A stretch of 31,646 nt of DNA from a virus. Made by a program: the position numbers and the translations under genes. Below are positions 6,567-14,290 of the stretch, in pieces (the first letter of the stretch is position 1; each line of letters begins with the position of its first letter). The notes beneath the pieces are model-generated. The model was not told the DNA's origin. It saw only the letters and a list, made by a program, of their open reading frames with translations, and searched no databases. The stretch lies in the IMG/VR virus record IMGVR_UViG_3300017750_000053, positions 1-31,646 of that record; one strand, written 5' to 3'.

Positions 6567-6815
6567 ATGTATGAGAATCAAGACATGATAGATCAATCAG
6601 CACCAATATTAGACTTTGAAACATTACAGTATGAGCTGTCAAAGGTTTGGAAAGTTCTACCTGCGCTTATGCCCAAATCAGAGTACATCAATCAGGATAT
6701 TAATGAGTGTGTACAGGAAATATTTGAGCATATGATTTATGATTACTGGAAGGAAGTTAACAATAAGCGTGGCAAAAAAGCAGAGATGTTAAATTATAAA
6801 TTAGGTGAAGCATGA
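6567..6815 (+). CDS. hypothetical acidic protein, 82 aa
   Basis: Starts one base after the previous stop with an AGAGGAAG site and ends in an ATGA overlap with the next gene. It is acidic and helical (ILDFETLQYELSKVWKVLPAL ...). No motif recognised. Confidence 0.55.
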   Translation: MYENQDMIDQSAPILDFETLQYELSKVWKVLPALMPKSEYINQDINECVQEIFEHMIYDYWKEVNNKRGKKAEMLNYKLGEA

Positions 6816-7072
6816 GAATTAATTTATTATACAATGTTGATAAAAATTCAACAACAATAAGCAGCCTAAATTTACCTGAATATCCATACTTAGTAGGGAA
6901 CAGACAGGAGTCCTATATTATGAAACGTGAAGAAATAATATTACGTCTTGAAGCTGCAATCTATGAAAAAGACTGGGCAGCTGTTGAATTACTATTAGAA
7001 GATCTACAAATTGATGATGAAAATTTAGATCAGGGTTATGACCAATTCGTTGATTCAGATGAATGGGAGTAG
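6812..7072 (+). CDS. hypothetical acidic protein, 86 aa (alternative start at 6920)
   Basis: The ATGA overlap with the upstream gene supports the start at 6812. An in-frame ATG at 6920, with AGGAG 9 nt before it, would give a 50-residue acidic helical protein beginning MKREEIILRLEAAIYEKDW. The first 36 residues look less like a folded domain than the rest, so the shorter product, or both, may be made. The C-terminus is strongly acidic (DENLDQGYDQFVDSDEWE). Function unknown. Confidence 0.5.
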   Translation: MRINLLYNVDKNSTTISSLNLPEYPYLVGNRQESYIMKREEIILRLEAAIYEKDWAAVELLLEDLQIDDENLDQGYDQFVDSDEWE

Positions 7073-7074
7073 TT

Positions 7075-7209
7075 ATGAAAAAAGTCTACAAACCAAAGAT
7101 GTCTGACTTTCCAATACCAGCGACAAAAGTACACAAAACAAAAAAGAAGAAATCTAGACAACAGGAAAAAATAGAATTGTCAAAGAAATACAGTCTAGAT
7201 ATTGACTAA
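7075..7209 (+). CDS. basic mini-protein, 44 aa
   Basis: Starts 2 nt after the previous stop with a GGGAG site. Very Lys-rich (KTKKKKSRQQEK in the middle), predicted disordered or helical, so it may bind nucleic acid. It ends just before the second copy of the 53-nt element and closes this gene group. Confidence 0.5.
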   Translation: MKKVYKPKMSDFPIPATKVHKTKKKKSRQQEKIELSKKYSLDID

Positions 7210-7233
7210 AAAAAGCAAAAAAAGCAAAAAAAG
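7209..7233 (+). repeat. three tandem AAAAAAAGC units
   Basis: After the TAA at 7207-7209 the heptamer of A followed by GC occurs three times in a row, the last running into copy 2 of the 53-nt element. The first copy of the element has just one such unit. The A-tracts could act as an UP-type element for the promoter or could be slippage-derived. Confidence 0.6.
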
Positions 7234-7278
7234 CCTTTACTTTGTCCTAAAAAAGGGTTAGATTTATACATAACAAAT
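7226..7278 (+). promoter_or_regulatory. 53-nt intergenic repeat, copy 2; likely promoter
   Basis: Matches 3455-3507. TTGTCC (7242-7247) and TATACA (7265-7270) are 17 nt apart, a good sigma70-like spacing. The hairpin of copy 1 is broken here (AAAGGGTT in place of AAAGGCTT). The block ends 17 nt before the ATG of the 3D-domain gene, so a leader would be very short. Confidence 0.6.
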
Positions 7279-7295
7279 TAAAGGAGAGCACAAAG

Positions 7296-7811
7296 ATGCA
7301 GAACTTAAGCAAATATCTAATATTAATTGCGTTTATAACTACGATAAACGGCTATGTCGCCACTCGTTTTATGAAGGCAAATAAAGAAACATATCATGAA
7401 CACTATGAGTTTCTTGCAAGTCAAAACAAAGGTCTGTCTGACAGGCTCTCTGAGTTTTATCAACACGGAATTAAAGTTGATGTAACAATGTATCAACCAA
7501 ATGAGATTCAATGTGATGACACACCAGACATAACAGCTGATGGAACTAGAATAAGAATACATCACGCATCTAGATATAAATTTGTTGCACTATCACGTAA
7601 TTTACTAACACGTTGGGGAGGCCCATTTAATTACGGTGACTTTGTATTATTAAAAGGAACAGACGGAAAAGACGGTGTTTATCAAGTTAGAGATACGATG
7701 AATCCTAAATGGGTAAATGTAGTTGATATATTAGAATCAGAACATGTCAAGCCGTACAAATTTACAAACGTAGATATTTTTAAATTAAATTGGACTAAGG
7801 AGAACGCATGA
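7296..7811 (+). CDS. membrane-anchored 3D-domain (double-psi barrel) protein
   Basis: Residues 5-25 form a signal anchor. After a short linker comes a domain at about 62-147 with the pattern of the 3D domain (three aspartates, as in YuiC and the MltA C-terminal region): TPDITADGTRIRIHHAS, VALSRNLLTRWGGPFNYGDFV and GVYQVRDTMNPKWVNVVDI. The candidate aspartates are Asp82, Asp115 and Asp133. Family members are linked to cell-wall cleavage (lytic transglycosylase or RlpA-like activity). The anchor would place it in the periplasm, where it could weaken the wall. It overlaps the next gene by 4 nt. The gp5-like hub protein in this window lacks lysozyme, which makes a separate wall-active protein plausible but unproven. 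Confidence 0.65.
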   Translation: MQNLSKYLILIAFITTINGYVATRFMKANKETYHEHYEFLASQNKGLSDRLSEFYQHGIKVDVTMYQPNEIQCDDTPDITADGTRIRIHHASRYKFVALSRNLLTRWGGPFNYGDFVLLKGTDGKDGVYQVRDTMNPKWVNVVDILESEHVKPYKFTNVDIFKLNWTKENA

Positions 7812-8560
7812 GACCAAACGCAGATCAGATACAAGAGAATTGGTCTGAACTAAACAAAGTTATAGAGACTCACTTTACAGGTGAACGTCTAGAAAAAATA
7901 AAGTTACTTCACAAACATTTCGAAGAAAGAATGATAATGGCACCAGCCTCAGGGAGAGCTTGGTATCACAACGCATTTCCAGGAGGTTACGTAGCGCACA
8001 TTCTTAATATAATACAGTGGTCGTTAAGTTACTATGAGCTATTCAAAGCACAGGGTATGCACGTTGATGATATATCAGCTGAGTCCGTTGTATTTGCAGC
8101 TATGTTCCATGACCTTGGAAAGATTGGAAATATGGACGATGATTATTATTCTGCAAACACAGATGAATGGCGTGCAAAGAAGTTACAAGAATATTATAAC
8201 CACAATCCCGCAATACACTATATGACAGTTACTGATAGAGCAATATGGATACTAAACCAGTTTGGTATTACAATGTCAGAATCAGAATACTTAGGTGTTA
8301 GACTTGCAGATGGGCTGTATAACGAACAAAATACATCTTACTTTATGGAAGGTGCAGAATGGAAAGCAATGAAAACTAATTTGCCTCACATTATACACTT
8401 TGCAGATTGCTCTGCTGCTAGGCAAGAGAAAGAAACTTTTATGTTATCAGGTGAATCTCGTATAGACTTTCCAAAGTATATGAAAGGTGAATCTCAAGAA
8501 GAAGAACTAGTAAAAAATCTAGATGTTAGCAAACTAAAGGGGTTATTTGAAAATGATTGA
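7808..8560 (+). CDS. HD-domain phosphohydrolase, 250 aa
   Basis: The metal-binding HD set is complete in order: His64 (GGYVAH), His101-Asp102 (FHDLGK) and Asp200 (HFADCSAAR). These enzymes hydrolyse phosphate esters of nucleotides or nucleic acids. An HD protein of this size, with the N-terminal helical region and the FHDLGKIG motif, is found in many T4-like marine phages, with substrate unproven. An AAGGAG site and ATGA overlap tie it to the 3D protein, and it overlaps the next gene by 8 nt. It might act on cyclic or signalling nucleotides in host control, or on dNTPs; the sequence does not decide. Confidence 0.85.
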   Translation: MRPNADQIQENWSELNKVIETHFTGERLEKIKLLHKHFEERMIMAPASGRAWYHNAFPGGYVAHILNIIQWSLSYYELFKAQGMHVDDISAESVVFAAMFHDLGKIGNMDDDYYSANTDEWRAKKLQEYYNHNPAIHYMTVTDRAIWILNQFGITMSESEYLGVRLADGLYNEQNTSYFMEGAEWKAMKTNLPHIIHFADCSAARQEKETFMLSGESRIDFPKYMKGESQEEELVKNLDVSKLKGLFEND

Positions 8561-8813
8561 GACAATAGCACTAGTATTTTTTGGTATAGTATCAATAGTA
8601 CAATTGTATGTAATAATAAATTTGTACAATAAAGTTGATTTCTTAGAACAAGTTTTAGATGGAACTTACACAACAATCCGTGATACAATACAAAACATGC
8701 AAGAGATCGATACATTGGGCTCTTTCGAGTCTGATGATGAAACAGGAACAACATTCGAAATGTTAAAAAAAGAAGTAGATAATTTAGACAACTTATTAGA
8801 AGGAAAAAAATAA
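8553..8813 (+). CDS. single-pass membrane protein, 86 aa
   Basis: Residues 3-27 form one transmembrane helix (ETIALVFFGIVSIVQLYVII), followed by an acidic, partly coiled-coil cytoplasmic part ending in a Lys pair. The ATG at 8553 is preferred over the TTG two codons earlier. AAAGGGG lies 10 nt upstream. Its stop shares one base with the sigma factor ATG. Role unknown. Confidence 0.6.
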   Translation: MIETIALVFFGIVSIVQLYVIINLYNKVDFLEQVLDGTYTTIRDTIQNMQEIDTLGSFESDDETGTTFEMLKKEVDNLDNLLEGKK

Positions 8814-9529
8814 TGCCACGTAAAAAATCAAAAACAAGAATGTATTTTCATGAAGGAACTGAGCAAGGAATTGTCGATTACAATGCTACAGATGACTGGA
8901 GAGAAAAGAATGCTATATACAATGAACATCTTAGACAACCGTTTGAAAAACTTGTAGAAAATATAATTCACACTTTTAAATTTTATCACTTTGATGTTCC
9001 TACAGAAACAGTAAAACATGAAGTTATATCTTTTATGATTACACGTTTGGACAAATATAAACAGGGTAAAGGAAAAGCATTTAGCTATTTTAGTGTTGTA
9101 GTTAAAAACTGGCTGATTTGCCATAATAACGCAAATTATAAAAAGATGAAAACACACACTGATGTGATTGACTTAAAACATAAAGATGTAAAGAAAGTTG
9201 TATACGAAGAAAAAGATATAGAGAAAAGAGAAGGCAGCATGTTTTATAACTCTGTTATTGATTATTGGAAAACAAATACAGAAACAGTTTTTAAGAAACA
9301 AAGAGATATTGATATTGCATATTCTATAATTGATCTTATGGACCGTGTAGAAAGTATTGAGATCTTTAATAAAAAAGCGCTCTACATTCTTTTAAGAGAA
9401 ATATCAGGTGCACAGACACAGCACATAACAAAAGTTCTTAATGTAATGAGAAATCATTTTAAAACATTAAACACACAATGGGAACAGAGTGGTTATATTT
9501 CAGCATCAGGATCTTCTAGGGCTTATTAA
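8813..9529 (+). CDS. 55: late-transcription sigma factor, T4 gp55-like
   Basis: Directs host RNA polymerase to late promoters, in T4 together with gp33 and the sliding clamp. The N-terminal part fits the region-2-like core of gp55 from marine T4-like phages: PFEKLVENIIHTFKFYHFD (43-61), then KHEVISFMITRLDKYKQGKGKAFSYFSVVVKNWLICHNN (68-106), the helix pair that recognises the -10-like late box. The remainder (to 238) is longer than T4 gp55 (185 aa), with a C-terminal helical part TQHITKVLNVMRNHFKTL. It lies just before the structural operons, whose gaps hold a repeated ATATTTATA box. The call rests on motifs recalled, not on a search. Confidence 0.8.
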   Translation: MPRKKSKTRMYFHEGTEQGIVDYNATDDWREKNAIYNEHLRQPFEKLVENIIHTFKFYHFDVPTETVKHEVISFMITRLDKYKQGKGKAFSYFSVVVKNWLICHNNANYKKMKTHTDVIDLKHKDVKKVVYEEKDIEKREGSMFYNSVIDYWKTNTETVFKKQRDIDIAYSIIDLMDRVESIEIFNKKALYILLREISGAQTQHITKVLNVMRNHFKTLNTQWEQSGYISASGSSRAY

Positions 9530-10230
9530 TGTCTCTTCTAAGAATAAAGCATAATAAAAACGAAGAAGAATTTGATCCGTTTGAAGATTATAATAGACCT
9601 GATGAGTGGGAAAATGACACTAGGTTAGATGATCTAGATTGGATTTCAAGATATGAACATGAAGCTAAAATATTAGAATATAGAATTAATGAACATAAAG
9701 TAAAAACTATATTAGAAATTGGAAGTGGGCCAGGAGGACTATGTAAGCACCTAGATGACTTAGGCGCATTAGATGGTATAACATACCACATGATTGATAA
9801 AAAGAACGCTAAAAAATCACACGACAAGAGAGGGTGGCCTGGTGAAATATTTGTTAAAGATCTTAGAGAAGGTGTTAGCTCTGATGGATTATTGGAAAGT
9901 TATGATTTAATAATTTGTAATGATGTCCTAGAACACTTACCCAATCCTACAAAAGTTATACAAGATCTATATCATCTAAACACAGATAAATTATGGATAA
10001 GCATACCAAATTGGAGAATGGGACATCAATTCTTTTATAGAGGTTTATTTGACTATGATAATTTTCTTTATTTTATGAGAATTCATAGATACACAGGTGT
10101 TGCAATTAATGATTCACCGTTAAAAACACCGATGTATGCAAAACTCGAGAGTGAGGAATTATTACCTGATAAATTCGTTAGGAGCTGGAATTGGTATCTG
10201 TTATTTGATAAGATGGTTCCAAATAACTAA
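9529..10230 (+). CDS. class I SAM-dependent methyltransferase
   Basis: SAM-binding motif I is ILEIGSGPGG (residues 61-70). Asp90 ends the second strand (YHMID) and would contact the ribose. The motif IV strand is YDLIICNDVLEHLPNP (125-140), typical of small-molecule or protein methyltransferases of the Methyltransf_11/23 type. The DNA-MTase motifs (DPPY, NPPY) are absent. The C-terminal third is aromatic (WRMGHQFFYRGLFDYDNFLYFMRIHRY) and may form the substrate lid. The substrate is unknown. It is the last gene before the baseplate operon and starts on the stop of the sigma gene (TAATG). Confidence 0.85.
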   Translation: MSLLRIKHNKNEEEFDPFEDYNRPDEWENDTRLDDLDWISRYEHEAKILEYRINEHKVKTILEIGSGPGGLCKHLDDLGALDGITYHMIDKKNAKKSHDKRGWPGEIFVKDLREGVSSDGLLESYDLIICNDVLEHLPNPTKVIQDLYHLNTDKLWISIPNWRMGHQFFYRGLFDYDNFLYFMRIHRYTGVAINDSPLKTPMYAKLESEELLPDKFVRSWNWYLLFDKMVPNN

Positions 10231-10254
10231 ATAAATATAATACTGTATTTCTCT

Positions 10255-10263
10255 ATATTTATA
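10255..10263 (+). promoter_or_regulatory. putative late promoter box ATATTTATA (copy 1)
   Basis: Ends 17 nt before the ATG of the first baseplate-operon gene. It is the same 9-mer found before three other structural genes and the reverse complement of TATAAATAT, the core of the T4 late box. Confidence 0.5.
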
Positions 10264-10280
10264 ATCAAAAGGCTAGTTTT

Positions 10281-10658
10281 ATGTCTAACGATTATGAAAT
10301 ATATGAAGGTATGAATCTTTCAGATCTCTTTAAGAAGATCGATAACAATACCAAAAGAAACAAAGTACAGATAGAGAGTTTAATACAAGAGCTCATGGTG
10401 TTTATAAAAGATCCCAATACTGCAATTCAATTGTTTCCTATGATCAGTGATTTTACAGAAGCTAATATAAGAAATGATGAGCTTCTAGTAAAGCTCGCCG
10501 CAGTTGTGCAACGCGTTATGTCTGTTGAAGGCAAGTCTGATTCTACAGAATTTGGTCTTTCTGATGAAGAGAAGAAGGGTATTCTAGACAGAATAAGCAA
10601 AGCGACAGAAACAATACAAAATGAGGTAGATGATATAAACCTACAAATACAGGAGTAG
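10281..10658 (+). CDS. conserved small structural-region protein, 125 aa
   Basis: A helical protein, with a likely coiled coil at the C-terminus (KKGILDRISKATETIQNEVDDIN). The middle reads IQLFPMISDFTEANIRNDELLVKLAAVVQRV. It is the first gene after the late-type box and 3 nt before the gp5-like gene, so it may be a hub chaperone or a small tail component. I recognise it only as a protein common near gp5 in marine T4-like phages. Confidence 0.55.
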   Translation: MSNDYEIYEGMNLSDLFKKIDNNTKRNKVQIESLIQELMVFIKDPNTAIQLFPMISDFTEANIRNDELLVKLAAVVQRVMSVEGKSDSTEFGLSDEEKKGILDRISKATETIQNEVDDINLQIQE

Positions 10659-10661
10659 TAA

Positions 10662-11870
10662 ATGTCTAGTAATACTGTCGAACGTTACGGCGGAATCTGG
10701 ATAGATAAAGTCAATAAACTCAATCCTGTGGAATTCTCCGATGATCTTGTTACCGAGAAGCGTGCAAGAGATATTGGTTTAGACCTAGTTGATAAACTAA
10801 AGACTGCATCAATTCAAATCATTTCAGCTGAGGTGACAGGTGTAATATACAACGAGAAAGATGTCGAGAAAAATGCAGGCGTCAATGATCGTCATATCGG
10901 GTGTATTCAAGTACAATGCTATCCAGGGTTTGATCTACCGACTGATTGGATTTATCCGTTAGAAGCTAACATTAAAAAATATCCCGTTTACGGTGAGATG
11001 GTTGCAATCATATGTTTAGGAGACATCGCATATTATTTCAATCCTATCAATGTAAGAAGATCATCTAATCATAATTCAGTAGTCGGCGCAACAGATGTTG
11101 GTGGTAAAAGACGTAAACACGACAGTAAAGATTATAAAGAAAAATTAAAGGGATTTAAGCCTGAGCCAACAAGACCTACAAGACAGATTGCTGGAGATAT
11201 TGTACTAGATGGTAGAGAGAGACAATCAATAAAATTAGGTAAAAACGATAATGTAGAGGCGAAGTCCGGACCAATAATAAAATTAAGAATAGCAAATACC
11301 GATACTGATGATGAAAAGATAGACGCACCAAAGCCAGAAAATATTGTAAATGATGCAGGATCAATTTATATTTTAGAAAAAGAAGAAATTAGACTAACTC
11401 CTGCAAGGAATGTAAACAGTGAAATAACACCATCGACACACACTGGTAAACAAATATTAATAGACTCTGATAAATTAGTTTTCAATACAAAAGAAGGCAA
11501 CAACAATAATGTAGGAATATATTCTGGATATAATTTAAATTTAATATCTAAAAATGATTCTCATATTATAGGTAAAAGAGTTTATGTTGGTGCAGAACCA
11601 GAAGCTGTAGGCGTTCAGCCAGTTGTTTTAGGTGATGCACTAGTTGACCTACTATTTTATATGGCACAAGCTTTAGAATCTGCAGGAACTGATTTACAGT
11701 CTGGAACAGGAATAAGTCCGTTGGCAGGTGCGCCTAGTATTGATCCTCTAAAACAAAAGGCTGGTGCTTCAATGAGTTCTTTGTTCGGATCAGGAGGAAA
11801 ATTTAGTAAACAAAATTTAAAAGAAGCTTTATTAAGCAAACACGTTTATGTGTCTAAACAAGGGAAATAA
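10662..11870 (+). CDS. 5: baseplate central spike/hub protein, gp5-like OB-fold
   Basis: In T4, gp5 forms the membrane-piercing spike: OB-fold, lysozyme, then triple beta-helix. Here residues about 50-130 fit the OB-fold (HIGCIQVQCYPGFD, then KKYPVYGEMVAIICLGDIAYYFNPIN), followed by AGDIVLDGRERQSIKLG and SGPIIKLRI, patterns typical of the shortened gp5 of marine T4-like phages. No lysozyme catalytic region (Glu-x8-Asp/Cys) is present. Residues about 235-320 are beta-rich repeats (GSIYILEKEEIRLTPA, KQILIDSDKLVFNTKEG) fit for the spike. The C-terminus (SKQNLKEALLSKHVYVSKQGK) is helical. The protein overlaps its downstream neighbour by 1 nt. The lack of lysozyme is a known feature of this phage group. 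Confidence 0.65.
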   Translation: MSSNTVERYGGIWIDKVNKLNPVEFSDDLVTEKRARDIGLDLVDKLKTASIQIISAEVTGVIYNEKDVEKNAGVNDRHIGCIQVQCYPGFDLPTDWIYPLEANIKKYPVYGEMVAIICLGDIAYYFNPINVRRSSNHNSVVGATDVGGKRRKHDSKDYKEKLKGFKPEPTRPTRQIAGDIVLDGRERQSIKLGKNDNVEAKSGPIIKLRIANTDTDDEKIDAPKPENIVNDAGSIYILEKEEIRLTPARNVNSEITPSTHTGKQILIDSDKLVFNTKEGNNNNVGIYSGYNLNLISKNDSHIIGKRVYVGAEPEAVGVQPVVLGDALVDLLFYMAQALESAGTDLQSGTGISPLAGAPSIDPLKQKAGASMSSLFGSGGKFSKQNLKEALLSKHVYVSKQGK

Positions 11871-13393
11871 TGTTAGATTGTAATAATATAACTAGTCTTA
11901 GAAGGACACTTTCTGGTGGTGCAAAACTTCTTATGGGAGATCAAATATTAATTGGTTGCGCTGTAAAAGTTTCTAACAACTTCATAAAAGAACCTATAAC
12001 TGAAGAAGAAGAAAAACAAAACAAAGCTGTTGCTGAGATTTTTGATATTCCTCAAAATCAATTAGAAATGGATCCTCTTGTGACAACACCAATTGGAACA
12101 AAATTAAATGCTCCTGAGCCGTTTTTTATAACTGAACCAGGTTGGGAAGTTTGTGAAGGATCAACTGTAGAAGTTATACATGCAGGTTATGGTGGTGAGG
12201 TTAGGCTTTTTGGAGCTGACGCTGATTTGTTACAAGGTGACTTAATTGTCAATGGTACAATTATTGGACCTGATGGCACTGTTTATGAAGCACCGTTCAC
12301 AATCCCAGGGCCGGGATTTAAAGTTGGGCCTGATGGTGCTGTAATATCACCTGCTGGTGGAGGTGAAGAAGACTACTGTAGTTTACAAGAGCTAGCAGGA
12401 AATGTTAGGTCTGACACAAAAAGAGTAATAGATCTGGACATAGACTTTGACCTGGACTTAGACATTCCTGGTTTAGATATGACTTGGTGGGTTCCTATAC
12501 AAGAAAAAATTAATGAAGTAACACAACTACAAACTAAACTTGTAGGAAAAGTACAAATGCTAGCAGACAAAGCAAAGTATGATCCAAAAGGAGATGTTTG
12601 TAAGTACAGACCAGAAGCACAAAAACTATTACAGCTTATAAGAGATATACAAAGAATATTATCACAAATAAGAAAAGTAGTACAAGCTGTAAGGACTGCT
12701 GTTAACACTGTAAAAAGAATTATAAGAATAATTGAAAGTATATTTATGGTTGGCAAGGCAGTCAAGCTAGCACTAGTATACATGATGATAAAACAAATGG
12801 TTTTAGGTTTGGCACAAATGATAGATACACTTGCAAGATCAATATTAGACGCAAACAGAGTTTTGCCCACATTAATAGCAACACTATCAGCAATGATACA
12901 GGCATGCGCTAATCAGAGAGGTTTGGAAGATGGCTTATCAAAAGAAGATTGTGAAGCATTAGGCGGCACTTGGATAGAAGGTAAGAGAAAAGGTGACATG
13001 GGTGATGGAAGTGCTGGTAGATATGGAGATGAGTTAGACGCAGAAGTTTCGAAACTAAATGATGATTTAGACCTATATTTAAAACCAGGACTAGCTTTAA
13101 GTCCTGGAGATTTAATTACTGGTGGATGTGTAGAGTTTGAAAACCAAAAAGTATATGTTGGAGCTATTCCGCCAGAAGTTGAACAAGAAGAAGATCACAC
13201 ATATCAAGTGGAATCTTTTGAAATACCAGGCGAAGGTTGGAAAGTTTGTAGTGAAGGAGCATCAGGTCAGTCTGAAAATGCTACAATTTCTGAACAAGAA
13301 ATGAGAGCAATACTTGATGCACAAATAGTTGATATATCTGCATGCTTGACAAGAATAGAAGATATTCAAGCAACTGCAGATTTTATAGAGTAA
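11870..13393 (+). CDS. baseplate-region protein with three internal repeats, 507 aa
   Basis: I do not recognise this protein. It shows three degenerate copies of a beta module with the pattern GD.I..G..V followed by F.I..PGW.V...G: residues 23-100 (LLMGDQILIGCAVKV; FFITEPGWEVCEGS), 123-158 (GDLIVNGTIIGPDG; FTIPGPGFKVGPDG) and 413-465 (GDLITGGCVEFENQ; FEIPGEGWKVCSEG). Between copies 2 and 3 lies a run of alternating Asp and Leu (DLDIDFDLDLDI, 188-199) and a long helical region (about 208-350) with amphipathic and hydrophobic segments, including 292-325. It contains paired Cys residues. Its place between the hub and the wedge genes suggests a hub- or tail-tube-associated component. Confidence 0.6.
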   Translation: MLDCNNITSLRRTLSGGAKLLMGDQILIGCAVKVSNNFIKEPITEEEEKQNKAVAEIFDIPQNQLEMDPLVTTPIGTKLNAPEPFFITEPGWEVCEGSTVEVIHAGYGGEVRLFGADADLLQGDLIVNGTIIGPDGTVYEAPFTIPGPGFKVGPDGAVISPAGGGEEDYCSLQELAGNVRSDTKRVIDLDIDFDLDLDIPGLDMTWWVPIQEKINEVTQLQTKLVGKVQMLADKAKYDPKGDVCKYRPEAQKLLQLIRDIQRILSQIRKVVQAVRTAVNTVKRIIRIIESIFMVGKAVKLALVYMMIKQMVLGLAQMIDTLARSILDANRVLPTLIATLSAMIQACANQRGLEDGLSKEDCEALGGTWIEGKRKGDMGDGSAGRYGDELDAEVSKLNDDLDLYLKPGLALSPGDLITGGCVEFENQKVYVGAIPPEVEQEEDHTYQVESFEIPGEGWKVCSEGASGQSENATISEQEMRAILDAQIVDISACLTRIEDIQATADFIE

Positions 13394-13410
13394 AAATAAA
13401 GGTAATAAAA

Positions 13411-13857
13411 ATGAAGTCAAATACAATAACAGCACTTAAAAAGATAATAAAGGAAACAGTTGAAAAAGAAGTAGCAAGACAAATAAACATAGTTGTGAAA
13501 GAATTAGTTACTCCAACACAACCAGTAAATAGTCAAACTACAACACCTGAATTGGCAGCCTTAGAAAATACTGAGGCGAATATCCCTTCATATATGAAAG
13601 AGCCAAGAGAGGAAAGGCAACTTGCAAAAGATCCTGTATTGAATAAGATTTTAAATGAGACTCAAGGTGGAATTGGTCGTGAGTCAATGCCAACTATGGG
13701 TGGTGGCGCATACACTTCAGATAGAATGGGAGAAATAGCAGGAGGTGTGCCAATGCAGCCAACTGCTGATACACCAGACTTTATGAAGAAGGCAATGAGT
13801 GGACATTCAGCAAAAGTTGTTAAAGCTATAGAGAGTAAACATGGCACTAAGTCTTAA
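13411..13857 (+). CDS. hypothetical structural-region protein, 148 aa
   Basis: The frame is open upstream to 13342, but ATG 13411 with an AAAGG site is the natural start after the previous stop. Residues 1-33 form a basic amphipathic helix (ALKKIIKETVEKEVARQINIVVKELV). The rest is low-complexity and probably extended, with two related short motifs, IPSYMKEP (about 58-65) and TPDFMKKAMSGHSAKVVKAIES (about 120-141). P-x-[FY]-M-K segments of this kind appear in small T4-like marine phage proteins of unknown role and could be docking peptides. Confidence 0.55.
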   Translation: MKSNTITALKKIIKETVEKEVARQINIVVKELVTPTQPVNSQTTTPELAALENTEANIPSYMKEPREERQLAKDPVLNKILNETQGGIGRESMPTMGGGAYTSDRMGEIAGGVPMQPTADTPDFMKKAMSGHSAKVVKAIESKHGTKS

Positions 13858-14290
13858 AAGATTAATTTTTAATTTAGCCAATATAAAGCACGAGCATACA
13901 AATCAGAATAAATTTCTGAAGACTAAGGCTAAAATAAAAGAAATGCGTAGTAATATTAAAGAAGCAACAAAAGATGCAAAAGCTATACATGATTATGTTG
14001 AGAAAGCTGAAGTTTCATTTGGGAGTGGTGGTGGACCACCTATTTTAGAGAAAAAATCATTTGTCTTTATGGCAGACTATGTTGCAAGACTTCAACAGAC
14101 ACCTAATCTAATAGAAAGAGATAATTTAGTTAAACAAATGAAAAATGATTTAGAGTTAGGGTTGTCAACTTCTTCAGCTGGAAGATATTTAACTACACGG
14201 GGTAGGTCTCGTGAGTTAAGAGGAAAGTTTAGAGAACTTAGCGGTGATCTTTTAAAAGCATTATTAAACCCTAAAGGAAGATTAAAATAA
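13841..14290 (+). CDS. hypothetical structural-region protein, 149 aa
   Basis: Starts 17 nt inside the preceding gene and ends on the A of the gp25 ATG. It is basic and mainly helical: residues 1-58 are Lys-rich, a GSGGGPP linker follows near 61-67, and a second helical domain ends SRELRGKFRELSGDLLKALLNP. The position just before gp25 could suit a wedge or assembly protein (gp53 is a T4 wedge protein near this set), but I see no motif that supports naming it. Confidence 0.55.
   Translation: MALSLKRLIFNLANIKHEHTNQNKFLKTKAKIKEMRSNIKEATKDAKAIHDYVEKAEVSFGSGGGPPILEKKSFVFMADYVARLQQTPNLIERDNLVKQMKNDLELGLSTSSAGRYLTTRGRSRELRGKFRELSGDLLKALLNPKGRLK

Noticed and set aside
12373-12870. 165-codon minus-strand open frame
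   Set aside because: It is opposite the helical part of the 507-residue gene, has no ribosome binding site and gives a shadow-like composition.
13342-13410. Upstream start for the 148-residue protein
   Set aside because: The region is coding for the end of the previous gene and has no ribosome binding site; ATG 13411 has AAAGG.
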